Shown here: in pieces, positions 51,788 through 63,200 of the stretch
Numbering within the stretch: the first letter of the stretch is position 1
Layout: every line of letters starts with the position of its first letter
Assembly: GCF_037975245.1 (NCBI RefSeq)
Contig: NC_092579.1
Coordinates: 11,704,678-11,768,677 of the forward strand
Origin: Apostichopus japonicus
Lineage: Eukaryota; Echinodermata; Holothuroidea; Aspidochirotida; Stichopodidae
Direction: 5' to 3'
DNA length: 64,000 bases
Program-made: the position numbers and the translations under genes
The notes under the pieces: generated by a model
What the model was told of the DNA's origin: nothing
The model's database searches: none
The model's input: the letters and a program-made list of their open reading frames with translations, nothing else

Positions 51788-53944
51788 AGATAATTACGTC
51801 ATTACAAAATTATACAACCAACCTGACTTCAAAGGTTCAACTAGGCTTTCAGTTTTACCTTGATCAATATTTTTAGTTGCTGTTCCCCCATCACTAAATC
51901 CCAAATATATCCTCCGTCGTCGAAAGCTTTTTTGTAAAGCTTCATTTCAAATTGCTGCAATATAAATAACATGAACCACACTGTCTGAACCTATTATTAA
52001 TTATTGCACCAGAAATGTGGATTATTGCAACATTTAATTTTCCTTTTTTGGCAACAAATCCAAGGAAGACTGACACTGCATGGACCTTGAATTTGTTGTC
52101 TTCCCTATTCTACTGCACATTCTAACTAATGAACTCTTTATTTCAATGTACTCTTGTTTGGTTTTAATATAAACCCCAAAAGTATCAAAGAGCAAAGAAG
52201 TTAAATTTATCAACTTCCATCAGATGATAACTTCTCTGAATTTAGTCTTTTTATTTACTTATTTACTACCTTATTTTTTATGTTTTTTTGTTTTTTGTCC
52301 TTGTATCAAATATTGTGTAAATCCATGTAATGATTCACAGAGGATTACACAATTCCTCTCCACCAGCCCCTATTTTTACAGATCAATGAATTAAATGTGA
52401 ACATTTCCCAGAACTGATTTGTTAAGTTTCCAATCTCTTCGGTAATAACAACAATTTCCAAAGTTACTTTGGCGACAAGTTCCAAACGATCGACTGACCA
52501 TGCGAAGGGGAAACTTAATAACTGGATAAAATAATCCCCGAGGCCATTGTTTATTCAGAAAGATGTGATATGGCAACTCATCAATGACAGGCATGGCTTT
52601 ACACTTCAAGAACTGCAATAGGCAAAAACACCAGAAAATTAACAGCAAATTGGTGAGCACCAAGCTTTCCCTAGAGGAAATCTCTGTATGCTTTCAGCTT
52701 TTTGACTAACCCAAATTTTTTCCTTTTGCTTTTCCTGTTTTCAAAAGGGCAGTTTACCAGCTCATTGTGATGAAGCACCAATTTCTGGCGTAGCGACAGA
52801 CATTTTCATCAGCGAGAGCACACTTTGGCCCGCGGTGATTTCTGTATGTATTCCCATATACACCAATGCTGCGATACACGTAGATTCGTGCTGCCTGTTT
52901 GCAAGTCTCGTCCGGAGTACGGTGTTATAGCTCTCAAAAATTTTGGTCGGCAAGATTACAGAATTTTACTGAAAGAGTTTTTGACGGGATGACTCAACTA
53001 AAAGATTATAGATAGTTCCTATAGAATATGTTTTTTTATATTAAATCTTTACTGAATATAATGTGTCAAGTAATTAACACAAAACTGGTGACAAGTCAAA
53101 TACTGTTCTGCATATATTAACCAACCCTTTTGAAGTGATTTTTTTTTCGATTAAAGACATGCTACTGTATATGTACAGTGTTATCAACTATGGGTACTTA
53201 AAGCACTTGTAGGGCATTGTATCCTTATTACAATGAAACATGATTCACCTAACCATATTACCATTTATAATACTCCATAAATACTGTAAAATGATTAAAA
53301 CCTCCCGCTGGATAATTCATACATAATGTTGACAAAATTTGGAAGCAATAAATGCTCTTTTATATGGAAGAATGCCTTCCTCCCCCCCCGTAAGAAAACA
53401 TCTTAAAGATCTATTTAGAACTAATTTCATAGATATTTCAATTATCACTTTCAGGCGGTATTTCTACTGTAAAGTACACAAGCGATACTTTATGATACCC
53501 GCAAAAAATAACTCTATTCACGAATAACAGTTCTACAAGCTGCACTTAGCTGTACTACTGTAAACTTCAAGCTTGTAATTAGTTGTCTGTGACCTAGCTG
53601 GTAGGTTCTTGACATCATCCTAAATGGGTGGGCATATAATTAAATATGAAAATTAATTTAACTATTAAAATCTCTTTCATTTTCACTTTTAGTGAGATAA
53701 TTCTTTTTGTATAAGATAATTGAGGAAACAAATTTCTTAATTATTTTGATTTCTTGTTAGCCATTCTTTCCGCCTTCAGTTATGATTTTCATCACTGAGG
53801 AGTGAAGCTTCATAATGGACTATTAATATTCATGACTCTTAACTTAATTTTGTGTTTTATTGTTTTTCTTAAAAAAACATGGGGTGGATTGTCCTAGCTT
53901 GGCTTCAGTCACTCACTAAGTTTGTTCCAACCTGCGACAGTGCG

Positions 53945-54175
53945 ACTAAATCCCTTTTCAGCGATATGGCATTCACATCTGCTTCCCCCCTCCCCCCACC
54001 CCCAGACTTCTTAATTCTCTCCCACTGGACATAAGGGCTGCTCCATCTATCAACTCTTAGACGAAACTCAAAATCTCATCTATTTCATTCATACTGTGTT
54101 TGTGAAGCGCACTAAACAGTTTCTTTCCAGGATACTTGGGCTATACAAATTTAATTATTATTATTATGAAATAAA
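53945..54175 (+). pseudogene. 3' end of a non-LTR retrotransposon ORF2, frameshifted relic
   Basis: Plus-strand fragments in shifting frames read SLFSDMAFTSASP (from 53951), NSLPLDIRAAPSINS (from 54013) and LRRNSKSHLFHSYCVCEAH followed by a stop (from 54056). This is the well-known C-terminus of CR1/jockey-type reverse transcriptase polyproteins (…FSVAAPKLWNSLP…, …FKSKLKTHLF…). It is broken by at least two frameshifts, the first at a C-rich insertion near 53986-54003. The 3' end is followed by GGGCTATACAAATTTAATTA and an ATT microsatellite, the usual tail for such elements in marine invertebrates. It is a 5'-truncated, inactive copy. Confidence 0.75.
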
Positions 54176-55439
54176 TAAATCAAGGATAACTTTGCCAGTT
54201 TTACCAAACTGTACAGTAAGAAGATTAGTCATACAAGTATCTTGGAGACAATTAGGCAACAAAAGAGACATAATTATCCTCAACAGCATTACTAACTGTA
54301 CATGAATGTTCTAACAAAGCTTTTAGGGGCAGAACATTTTATACCACAGTGGAAAATTGGAAATGTAATGTTATTGTAGGCAAGCTTTTCTTACAAATTC
54401 CCTCTTTCCCTCGATTTTCTCTCTCTGCCATAATCCTTTATCAGAAACCCATCAGGAATCCATTCAACAAAATTATTGAAAAGGACTCCTATTGGGCGAT
54501 ATGAAATATCTGTGCTACCTTGAGTGAAGTACCCTGTTGCTTGAATATTACCTACTTATGTTCTCCCTGAACTAAACCAAACTGAAGAACACACAGAATA
54601 ATATACTATTAAACTAGGTCTACAAGAAAGGTGAGGGTATGGACAGACTGTGATGGCTGATAAAAACAGTTAAAATCAATCCTGCTGTGGTTTTTCGTCG
54701 AAGATAGAGAAAAATACTATACACATGTATGATTGATAGTTAAGATAAAGGCACTCCCTCTTAGCGTGTACCACGTAGGTTTTAGTTTCTCGACATATGA
54801 GATATGTAACTTTGTCTCATGTTTAATGTATTTTATTATTTTCACCACAAAAGTAATGCTATATTTTGGTTTTTTCTCTTCTAGTTGCCTCCATTTTAGG
54901 ACTTAAAAGTTTACTTGGTTGCATAGTTTGATTAAAGTTGTAACATTCACTTTCAAGTTGTCAGTCCAAATTAATTAATTATTTGTAAGCATGTATCTAG
55001 CTTTATTGTAAATGTGGATTGAAGTGCAGTATAAGTAATGTATGCATATGCATGTTTATGCATGTTATGCATATTCATGTCTATGTACACTGCTTGCTTG
55101 CAGTGTCTTTCACATACACCCTGCACTCTTCTGTGTTATGTTTTAATTGACTATATAGTAATCACACTGCCGTGTCTATCACTCTTCTGTATTGTTCACT
55201 CTTCTCTTGAATTATTCACTAATTTATTCCGACTGAAGGCCTTGTTATTCAGAGGTAGCCTATAGATATATATATATAATGCCAAACATGTGTTCCCCTT
55301 ACACGCTTCCATCAATTACCAACACAAGATTTATGCTTGGAACAGAGACATGATAATTACGTTCGCAATGTCTCTGCTAAAATTCCAATTCATCATGAAT
55401 GTTATTAAGTTACAGATGTCTTACACAGTAGTACTATTA

Positions 55440-56125
55440 AATAATGTAGAGCTTACAGTCTGCAAATGAGTCTGCATGTTGAACAGCTGCGAAATGCATT
55501 AATTTAGTATTCCATAGTACTACTGACACAGCCAAACAATAATGTAGAGCTTACAGTCTGCAAATGAGTCTGCATGTTGAACAGCTGCGAAATGCATTAA
55601 TTTAGTATTCCATAGTACTACTGACACAGCCAAACAATAATGTAGAGCTTACAGTCTGCAAATGAGTCTGCATGTTGAACAGCTGCGAAATGCATTAATT
55701 TAGTATTCCATAGTACTACTGACACAGCCAAACAATAATGTAGAGCTTACAGTCTGCAAATGAGTCTGCATGTTGAACAGCTGCGAAATGCATTAATTTA
55801 GTATTCCATAGTACTACTGACACAGCCAAACAATAATGTAGAGCTTACAGTCTGCAAATGAGTCTGCATGTTGAACAGCTGCGAAATGCATTAATTTAGT
55901 ATTCCATAGTACTACTGACACAGCCAAACAATAATGTAGAGCTTACAGTCTGCAAATGAGTCTGCATGTTGAACAGCTGCGAAATGCATTAATTTAGTAT
56001 TCCATAGTACTACTGACACAGCCAAACAATAATGTAGAGCTTACAGTCTGCAAATGAGTCTGCATGTTGAACAGCTGCGAAATGCATTAATTTAGTATTC
56101 CATAGTACTACTGACACAGCCAAAC
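55440..56125. repeat. 98-bp tandem array, seven copies
   Basis: Seven head-to-tail units of 98 bp begin AATAATGTAGAGCTTACAGT and end TACTGACACAGCCAAAC. The period, measured at each GTAGAGC, is exactly 98 throughout (55446, 55544, 55642, 55740, 55838, 55936, 56034), and I see no differences between units. An eighth unit begins at 56126 (ATTAATGTACAG) and diverges at once. Such uniformity implies recent expansion or gene conversion. No reading frame or CRISPR-like spacer structure. Confidence 0.97.
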
Positions 56126-56871
56126 ATTAATGTACAGTTACAACAATCACATGAAACTGATTAAATAAAAAATTCAGTTTTTCGAGATTGAAAATCAACT
56201 GATTAGGATCAACTTTCCCTCTATTGCAGTGTAAGTTACACTAACGTGTGGACATGTTACAATAAAAACAAGAACATCTTATATATTTAAGTTAAGTTGC
56301 ACAATATGTACAACATATGGACTACTGTAGCATGCATACGATATGCTTCGTAGACAAATAGCTGCATCAATTTTCTCTTCCTTTGGCTTTCCATACTTAG
56401 GGAAACCTATGGAGCCACGTATATACGTAGCTACTGTATTACGTCTTCATTTCTATTCCATGGTGCTCACAATTACTTAACCCACTCTACGAAAATGTTT
56501 TTATTTACCTTTAGCTCAAATGATGTATAATCTTGCAACATATGGACTTGTAAATTTCACAACACATATGTGAGGTTTCACAGTTCATTCAGACATATAG
56601 AGCTCTGTATGTAATATGTATGTCTTTTGCTTTTCTTTTCTACTCACAACAAAATACACGATATAATTTGACTCACTAATTTTAGTGCACATTATGTATC
56701 AAATAATTGTTAACTATTAGTGCAATTAGACTAGTGTAGCATTGCACACAACTTAATTCACACACAAATAGAGTTGTGTATCTACACATGCATATATGTG
56801 TGTAGACTATATATATGTGTGTATATATATGTGTGTACAGTATGTATGTATATATATATATATGTATATAT

Positions 56872-57898
56872 TAGTGTTTGCACGGGTTATCCGGGTACCC
56901 GGGTACCCGCCCGACGTGATACTACCCGGTTCCTAATTTATTACCCGAATCCTACGCAAAGTGTGATTTAAAAAAAAAAAAAAATTGCAAACCGATGGTT
57001 AGGCAGATTTCCCATTGACTTAGTGTGTTGTTAGGCTACCATGTGGTCGAAGATAACAGCAATAACGAAAGTTTTCCATGGATATCTTATAACTGCGTCA
57101 CAATTTCAGCTAATAAACAGATGGCTAGGCTAGATTACCCCCATTGACTTAGTGTGGTGTTAGGCAACCACGTGGTCGAACGTAACAGCAATAACGAAAG
57201 TATTCCATGGATGTCTTATAACTGCGTCACAACTTCAGCAAATAAACATATGGTTAGGCTAAGCTAGATTTCTCATTGACTTAGTGTGGTGTTAGGCTAC
57301 CGTGTGGAAGAAATAATTATTTACTCACTCGTTTATTTCATAGAAGGAAAGGCTGACAAGGAATTTTACGAGATTTTTATGGATTATAGACGGGATAACT
57401 AAAAAATAGAAATCGCAAGTGGCTTTTTACTAATCGTTTATTCCAAATGCGATCACTTTGCGCGAATCGCGCAATATCGCGGCAAATGCGAACCCTGGGC
57501 CTGCATAATAGATAGTAGTAGTAGTAACAACTAAATTGGATATTTATATGGTTTGACCCAATAGACGTGCACGAGCAAGCATAAGCAGCGGCGGCAGTGC
57601 GATGTTAGTAGTAATGCTAATTATAATTAAATAATTAATTTATTAACAAGTTAATGAAAGAAACAAAAGCAAATAAATATTATTGAGGAGGGTTTTATAC
57701 CTTATCTTACACCTACGTATTTGAACATGAAAACATTGTCAGTAGAGAATATAATGCATTTATTACAGCATCCAATATGTAATTTCTTGAAAATCGTGAT
57801 ACATGAGGGTAAACAATTTTTTCCCGGGTACCCGGATACCCGACGGGTAACGCCCCTCGGGTATCCGGTTCCCGATTTTTGGACCCGTGTAAACACTA
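56872..57898. mobile_element. hAT-like non-autonomous DNA transposon, 1,027 bp
   Basis: Terminal inverted repeats: the left end TAGTGTTTGCACGGGT matches the reverse complement of the right end, TAGTGTTTACACGGGT. Both ends continue into CGGGTACCCGG-type palindromic sequence. The flanks repeat GTATATAT (56864-56871 and 57899-57906), an 8-bp duplication as in hAT elements; because the target is a (TA/TG)n tract, only the G is strongly informative. Inside are about 2.6 tandem copies of a ~127-bp unit (GGTTAGGC, then CATTGACTTAGTGTG) starting near 56993, 57120 and 57247, and a CpG-rich stretch (GCGCGAATCGCGCAATATCG). No transposase frame is present. Confidence 0.82.
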
Positions 57899-57917
57899 GT
57901 ATATATATATAAATGAG

Positions 57918-57948
<31 letters not shown>

Positions 57949-58865
57949 GTGTGTATATATATGTGTGTGTATAACTGTATGTGTATATAAATATAAACCC
58001 CTTCGTCTACAGATAGACGCCAGTACCAATGAGAGGTCATAAACATATACGATATATATTCTATAATTTACGATGAGGATACAATAGCCATATAAACACT
58101 CCATACAAAGCTTAGGACTATTTTCGTTGTGATTACAATCGTTTACTTCAGAAAGGAAATGAGTTATCTGAATCATTTCCTATCTCATTGATCGTCTTTT
58201 GACAATCCATCTCTTTGATTTTATTTACTCAGTGAGTACCTAGATAGGCTCATCTTCAAGTGCATTGTAGTGTTTCTCTGTTAGTTCCTACAGTTTAGTA
58301 CGTTCTAGTACATGTTCTTTCACTGTATGAAGAAGACTGTATGGAGCAGGACTGGATATAACCTTGCACAAAATAACAATATCTATCTCTGTCACTTACA
58401 CTTTGAAATAAAAGACCCGTCAACTTCTACTTTCTATTTCCAGCTTTACGTGTGTACAGTACTATGTACTACCATGTAGTGTTTACTAAGTACAGTACTG
58501 TGAACAATTATACACATTTTAACACATTGTATGGGACTTTTTGAGTTTCGATCAATCCAATTTCACTAAGGCCCCCTTTCCTCCAAATTCCCCCCCTTTT
58601 TTTGTCATGCATATATATGTATACTATGGTGTAAATGTTGGCTAATATCCAATAAATTGATTGTGAAGGGAAAGAAAATGTCCACATCAAAGTAAACAAT
58701 GAATTGCAACATGTGCAGCAGTTTTAGTGTGTGTATAGAGCTGTCTGTATGCTATGTGAGTAATATCATGTATTACTTAATACAGGATATACAAAGAATT
58801 ATGATGTCATAGGGCAATGGTAATACTGCTATGCTATATATAGTATTATCATCCTGGAAGTATAA

Positions 58866-59036
58866 CATGCAAAGTATTACCCTGACATAATGGCTACAGT
58901 ATTAACCATGATACATAAAGTACAGAGTTAGCTCCCCCCTACCCCCCTCCCATGCAAAGTATTACCCTGACATAATGGCTACAGTATTAACCATGATACA
59001 TAAAGTACAGAGTTAGCTCCCCCCTACCCCCCCCCC
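58866..59036. repeat. 85-bp tandem duplication
   Basis: CATGCAAAGTATTACCCTGA begins at 58866 and again at 58951. The two 85-bp copies match to the AGCTCCCCCCTACCCCC end, where the second copy runs into a longer poly-C tract. A recent local duplication. Confidence 0.93.
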
Positions 59037-59317
59037 CCCCCTGAATGATCCGTGAGATAGAGACAGGTGGGTTAAGGAGGGCCATGTAGAGATATTAGGC
59101 AGATTATCAAGAGACAAAGGAACATTTGAATGACCCTTTAGGGGACCACATGGGAGATAACTTACATCCATCCATGAATTGTTGCAGTTGGTCACAGCTA
59201 GCAGTTGCACTAGAAGAATCTTTGTGTACTTTGTACCTCAAAATTAATCTCTTCAACTTTCATGAAATTGATACCAATGATAAAATTGATAGCTGTGAAA
59301 CCTATAATCTGTGTACA

Positions 59318-59375
59318 GTATGTATGGATGTATGTATGGATGTACGTATGTATGTATGTATGTACTATGTATGTA
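59318..59375. repeat. (TATG)n microsatellite
   Basis: Tetranucleotide run with GGATGTATGTATGGATGTAC and GTATGTATGTATGTA blocks. Confidence 0.8.
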
Positions 59376-60039
59376 TGATGGGGTATTTTCTTTAATGAGG
59401 TATTGGGATCTTTATAGTAAGTGACATGTATACTGTATGAGGAAATTAATGAGAGCGGACCTTGGGGTAGGATGGGCAGGGGATTGAATCAGTGAGGTCC
59501 AGTAAGTCTACATATGTTACAGAGCTAATATTTAACCATTTGAATACAATAGTTTTCAATGCATTTAATCATGAAAGTATTAAGTGATACACATGTTCTG
59601 ATCACATACATGTAAGCTACGTGCTATATGGCCTTGGTGGTAGTACTTGTAAATAATTGGACATTTTAACCTATCATGGTCGCAGCTATCGTATCCCTTG
59701 CCCCCTCATCATGGATCAAAGTCTCTCATCTCCTCTTTTGGATTGGTCCATTGATTTATGAGGGGTGCTTTAATGCAACAACCTTCTTTTGTTGTTCTCA
59801 AATGATTTTGAGAATGGTGCTTCACATCCTTTGCTTATGTTTAATTATATTGAATAAATGTGTTTTGTCGAAGGAAAGACAACCTCAGTTGAGCTGTGTC
59901 GATACCCCTAATTAATAAATGTATTAATCGTCATCACACAGGTTTTAAATATGCTTTTTAACATAAGAAACAGTATATATAGGCCTATATGTATATGTAT
60001 TTTCTACATATGACTATATATATACCCAAACAAACATAC

Positions 60040-60213
60040 CTTTGAAACTTCATTCTTCAATGCTAACATCTGTAATAAAGGATTCTGAATATTCTGCACA
60101 CTAGTCAATGGGGAAATCATCGCCAAGCCGAGAGGATTAACACCCTTATTTTTGGCCGCTAACGATGCCATACCAGGAATCTTCAAGTCTTTCATATTCA
60201 AATTACTCATCAT
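60040..60213 (-). CDS. candidate distal first coding exon, probably RBFOX homolog
   Basis: The frame reads 58 codons from ATG ATG at 60213 (MMSNLNMKDLKIPGMASL, later NPLLQMLALKNEVSK) to the donor AAG|GTATGT in phase 0. An in-frame TGA lies 26 codons upstream, at about 60290, and the first ATG after it is the one chosen; the DNA between is CpG-containing, as expected of a first exon. The phase matches the RBFOX acceptor at 12812 and the strand is right. Hydrophobic and Met/Leu/Asn-rich, it resembles no domain I can name. It could instead begin another minus-strand gene. An AT-rich TATATTATC lies about 120 nt upstream. A conserved-looking coding exon is fairly likely; membership in RBFOX is inference. 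Confidence 0.6.
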
Positions 60214-63200
60214 CTCAAACTGCTCAAGTTTCCCGCCCGTGCGGAAAACTCTCTCCCCGATGGCGAATAATGGATCAATAATGACCTCCCTTCACTGTCC
60301 TCTCTTCTCAAAATTCAACGACCGACTTGGAAGAACCAACTAGATAATATATTCACCTATATGAAGGGATACGGATGAACGAACGTGTTTACTCAGAGTC
60401 GCTGGATGGACAGATTTCACAATATTATCAATTTACTCAAGCATGACAGAAATGTTGATCAAATATTTGTTCTTCCTCAAGAAACCAAGAAAAGATGTAT
60501 CGTATCCTTTATTTTCCAAGATTAACAACTAGTGCAGTAACGTCTTACGCAGTTTAGCCACGTGCCACCGAATTATGCTCCAAGAATTAATTCGGATTAT
60601 ATTACATATCTATACTATCACATACAAATAACAGTGATCATACAGTATACACAATCACAGGCACCAGTTCATTATGAACTCAATCCGGTACATGTCCCAA
60701 AGCCAAGAAAGTATTCTCCCCAAAAAAGACAATGGACAGAGAACAATGAAACTTGAATAGATTCCAACAATATCAGCTACGTACTGTAAAATGAAATCTC
60801 TCTCTTGATCTAGTTGGTGCGGTAGTCTGTCATAGTGTTTAATCTAAGTTCCATTTATCTAATTATCGATCACAACCTTAACCCAATAGGACATGAACAG
60901 GATGCCGTAGTGCTGTTGTACTTCCTACTGATAACCACATGTGATATCGCAATCAATGTTTGAATTTGAACTATCTAACGTCTGCAGCGTGCACAAGGCC
61001 TAGCAGTCAGTCCCGTTGCTAGTCAGTCAGTCGATGCTACGTTGTTTTCGGAATGTGCCCATATATCAATCCACATCTGAAAAAATCCTGCTGTTTATTT
61101 CGCTTCAGCGGTTGCCAGGGTCATCCTAGTGGAGAATATGTTTTCCAGATTTCAGGTTTAATGTCGGGAGAGAAATCTGAATCCAAGGACGTGCATCCGT
61201 TGAAATTCCAGTCCACAGAAAGAACTACGACAGAACAATCCGAGACTTGACCTTCGCAATATAGTGCAATGGAGTTGAATTAACGCTTGTACAGCATGGC
61301 ACTGTACAGTCGGATGTGCTTTATTCTAACATGCATAGGCAAATTGTGGTTAAATAGCTGCTGTATAAATCTTCAATCTTATCTCAAAGTAATCAAAAGA
61401 GTTTGCTTCCTGTCTTTTCCTCTACAAAGAAATAAATATACAAATACTGGTAGTAAAGGAGGTGGTAAAATACTGTCCTTATATCCTGCATGCATGCATC
61501 AATAAGCTCTATATATCCTTATCTAGCTGCTACTTTTCCTTCTCCCCTGGTCTTTGTTTCCAATCCTCTCACAACAAACCACAAAATGCCTGCTGCCTCT
61601 GACTGTTTCTCATCAACTTATAAAAGCTGCTGCTCGCTGCCTGTCAGCAGTACTGGATTACACTCTACTACTATTGCACATATTCCCTGCACACAGAGAT
61701 GATGGTGATGGTGATGTTGATGATGTTATGAGAGTGAAAACTGCATGCAGCTTCCTTCCATTCTCGTAATTAAAACACACAGCTTGCAGTGAGTACAAAG
61801 GTTGAAGACTTACACAAACAGAGAGATCATTTTGCACTGGTAGGTTAAACTGTGTATTAAGAGAAAGTCTTTGCTCTATCCCTCACTCTCTCTTCTATTA
61901 CACAAACTGTATTGTTGCTAATGTGTGTTTTGGTCAGACCTATTTAAGTATAAGACTGCCAGCATGATTTCCTTGTACTGCCGTAGTAGTACGTACACAC
62001 ACACAGGGTAGGCAGAAAAATGCTCAAATCTGTGCACAAGTTTCTCCAATAGCTAAATCACAATCTTTGCCGACAACCGCACATGTGCTGAGATTTCATA
62101 CACTGCTGCATGAGAACATACACACACACACATGCACACAGTCAGCTACCTCACACTAATTGAAATCTTGGAATAGGGCATATATTACTAACAGTTGCTA
62201 TAGTAACATGGTGTCTGAGACACATCTGACCAATGTTGGCAGGAGATATGGGGGTTTAGTTTTTGGGTTGAACAAAGGGAATCAGATACCTTGGTATAAA
62301 ATTTTGCAACTGGAACAACTACAAAGGGAGCTATCAATGATCCTTTTGTTCTTAAAGGACAATTGGCAGCAATTACCTTTACCAGTAGTATATATGTATG
62401 CATAAATATATATTCTCTAGTACATATATAGTAAACAAAGGATGCAGGGATACTGTGGCAGAGAAATAAATTAATTCATGACTGAACACATGATGATAGG
62501 GGGTACTGTAAACTTGTTTATCCAAACAAAGCTGTGTCAATATTGATTTTTGCTCTAGCAGGGCTACAAGTAGCTTTCTTACAGAGTATATACATATATA
62601 TTAGTTTGACTAATAGTCAGCATATGCAAGTGTTCCAAAGTATAACTTTGTTTGATTTTTTTTATAAATACTATATATAAAATAGATATATAATTAATTA
62701 AAATTTTAATAATAATGCCTTTTTTTTGTTTTCATTAGGAATACAGTCCTTTGTTACATATGTATATTTTGCTTACAAGTGTGGAATGAAATATTATTAC
62801 AGATATATAGCACCAAGTAGTACCAAATAATTACTCGGCCATACTCTGTAATAATAAGAAGTTACGGAAACGGCAATGTTATTTTATGCGTACACCACAT
62901 ACTAGTGCATAGTCTAAACTTGCATTGACAGCCTTTGTAGCACAGACACGACAAATCACTTATTCTCGCATTGAGATAATCTGATTTTTGTACCATCAGT
63001 CTTTCAGTTCGTTTAAAATAAATATTGATGACAAGATATTTAATATGAAACAATTAAAACTACTAAATATTTGAATTTCCTGTCCACCCAACACCACCAC
63101 CACCCTCCTGAATAGGCTTTGTTCCTAATCATGACTGATGATGCACATACCACATTTGAAAACTGCAAAGCCTTTGTTTTAGCTATTGCTAATTACAAAA

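Larger units (their letters stand above)
35082..53944 (-). other. RBFOX locus, distal intron with repeats
   Basis: Holds the SINE copies, the retroposon near 42.7 kb, the pyrimidine tract and several long G or C runs (35337-35351, 42264-42276, 45411-45423, 47587-47599). No exon could be identified. Mild CpG enrichment occurs near 37350-37600, 43500-43880 and 46500-46700. Confidence 0.6.
54176..60039 (-). other. RBFOX locus, distal intron with tandem and DNA-transposon repeats
   Basis: Contains the 98-bp array, the hAT-like element set in (TA/TG)n DNA, the 85-bp duplication and the TATG microsatellite. No coding exon recognised. Confidence 0.6.

Noticed and set aside
55440-56125. CRISPR-like array
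   Set aside because: The whole 98-bp unit is repeated with no variable spacers; it is a simple tandem repeat in a eukaryote.
55440-56125. Seven TGCATG motifs as an RBFOX self-binding cluster
   Set aside because: TGCATG is on the plus strand; the RBFOX pre-mRNA is made from the other strand and would carry CAUGCA.
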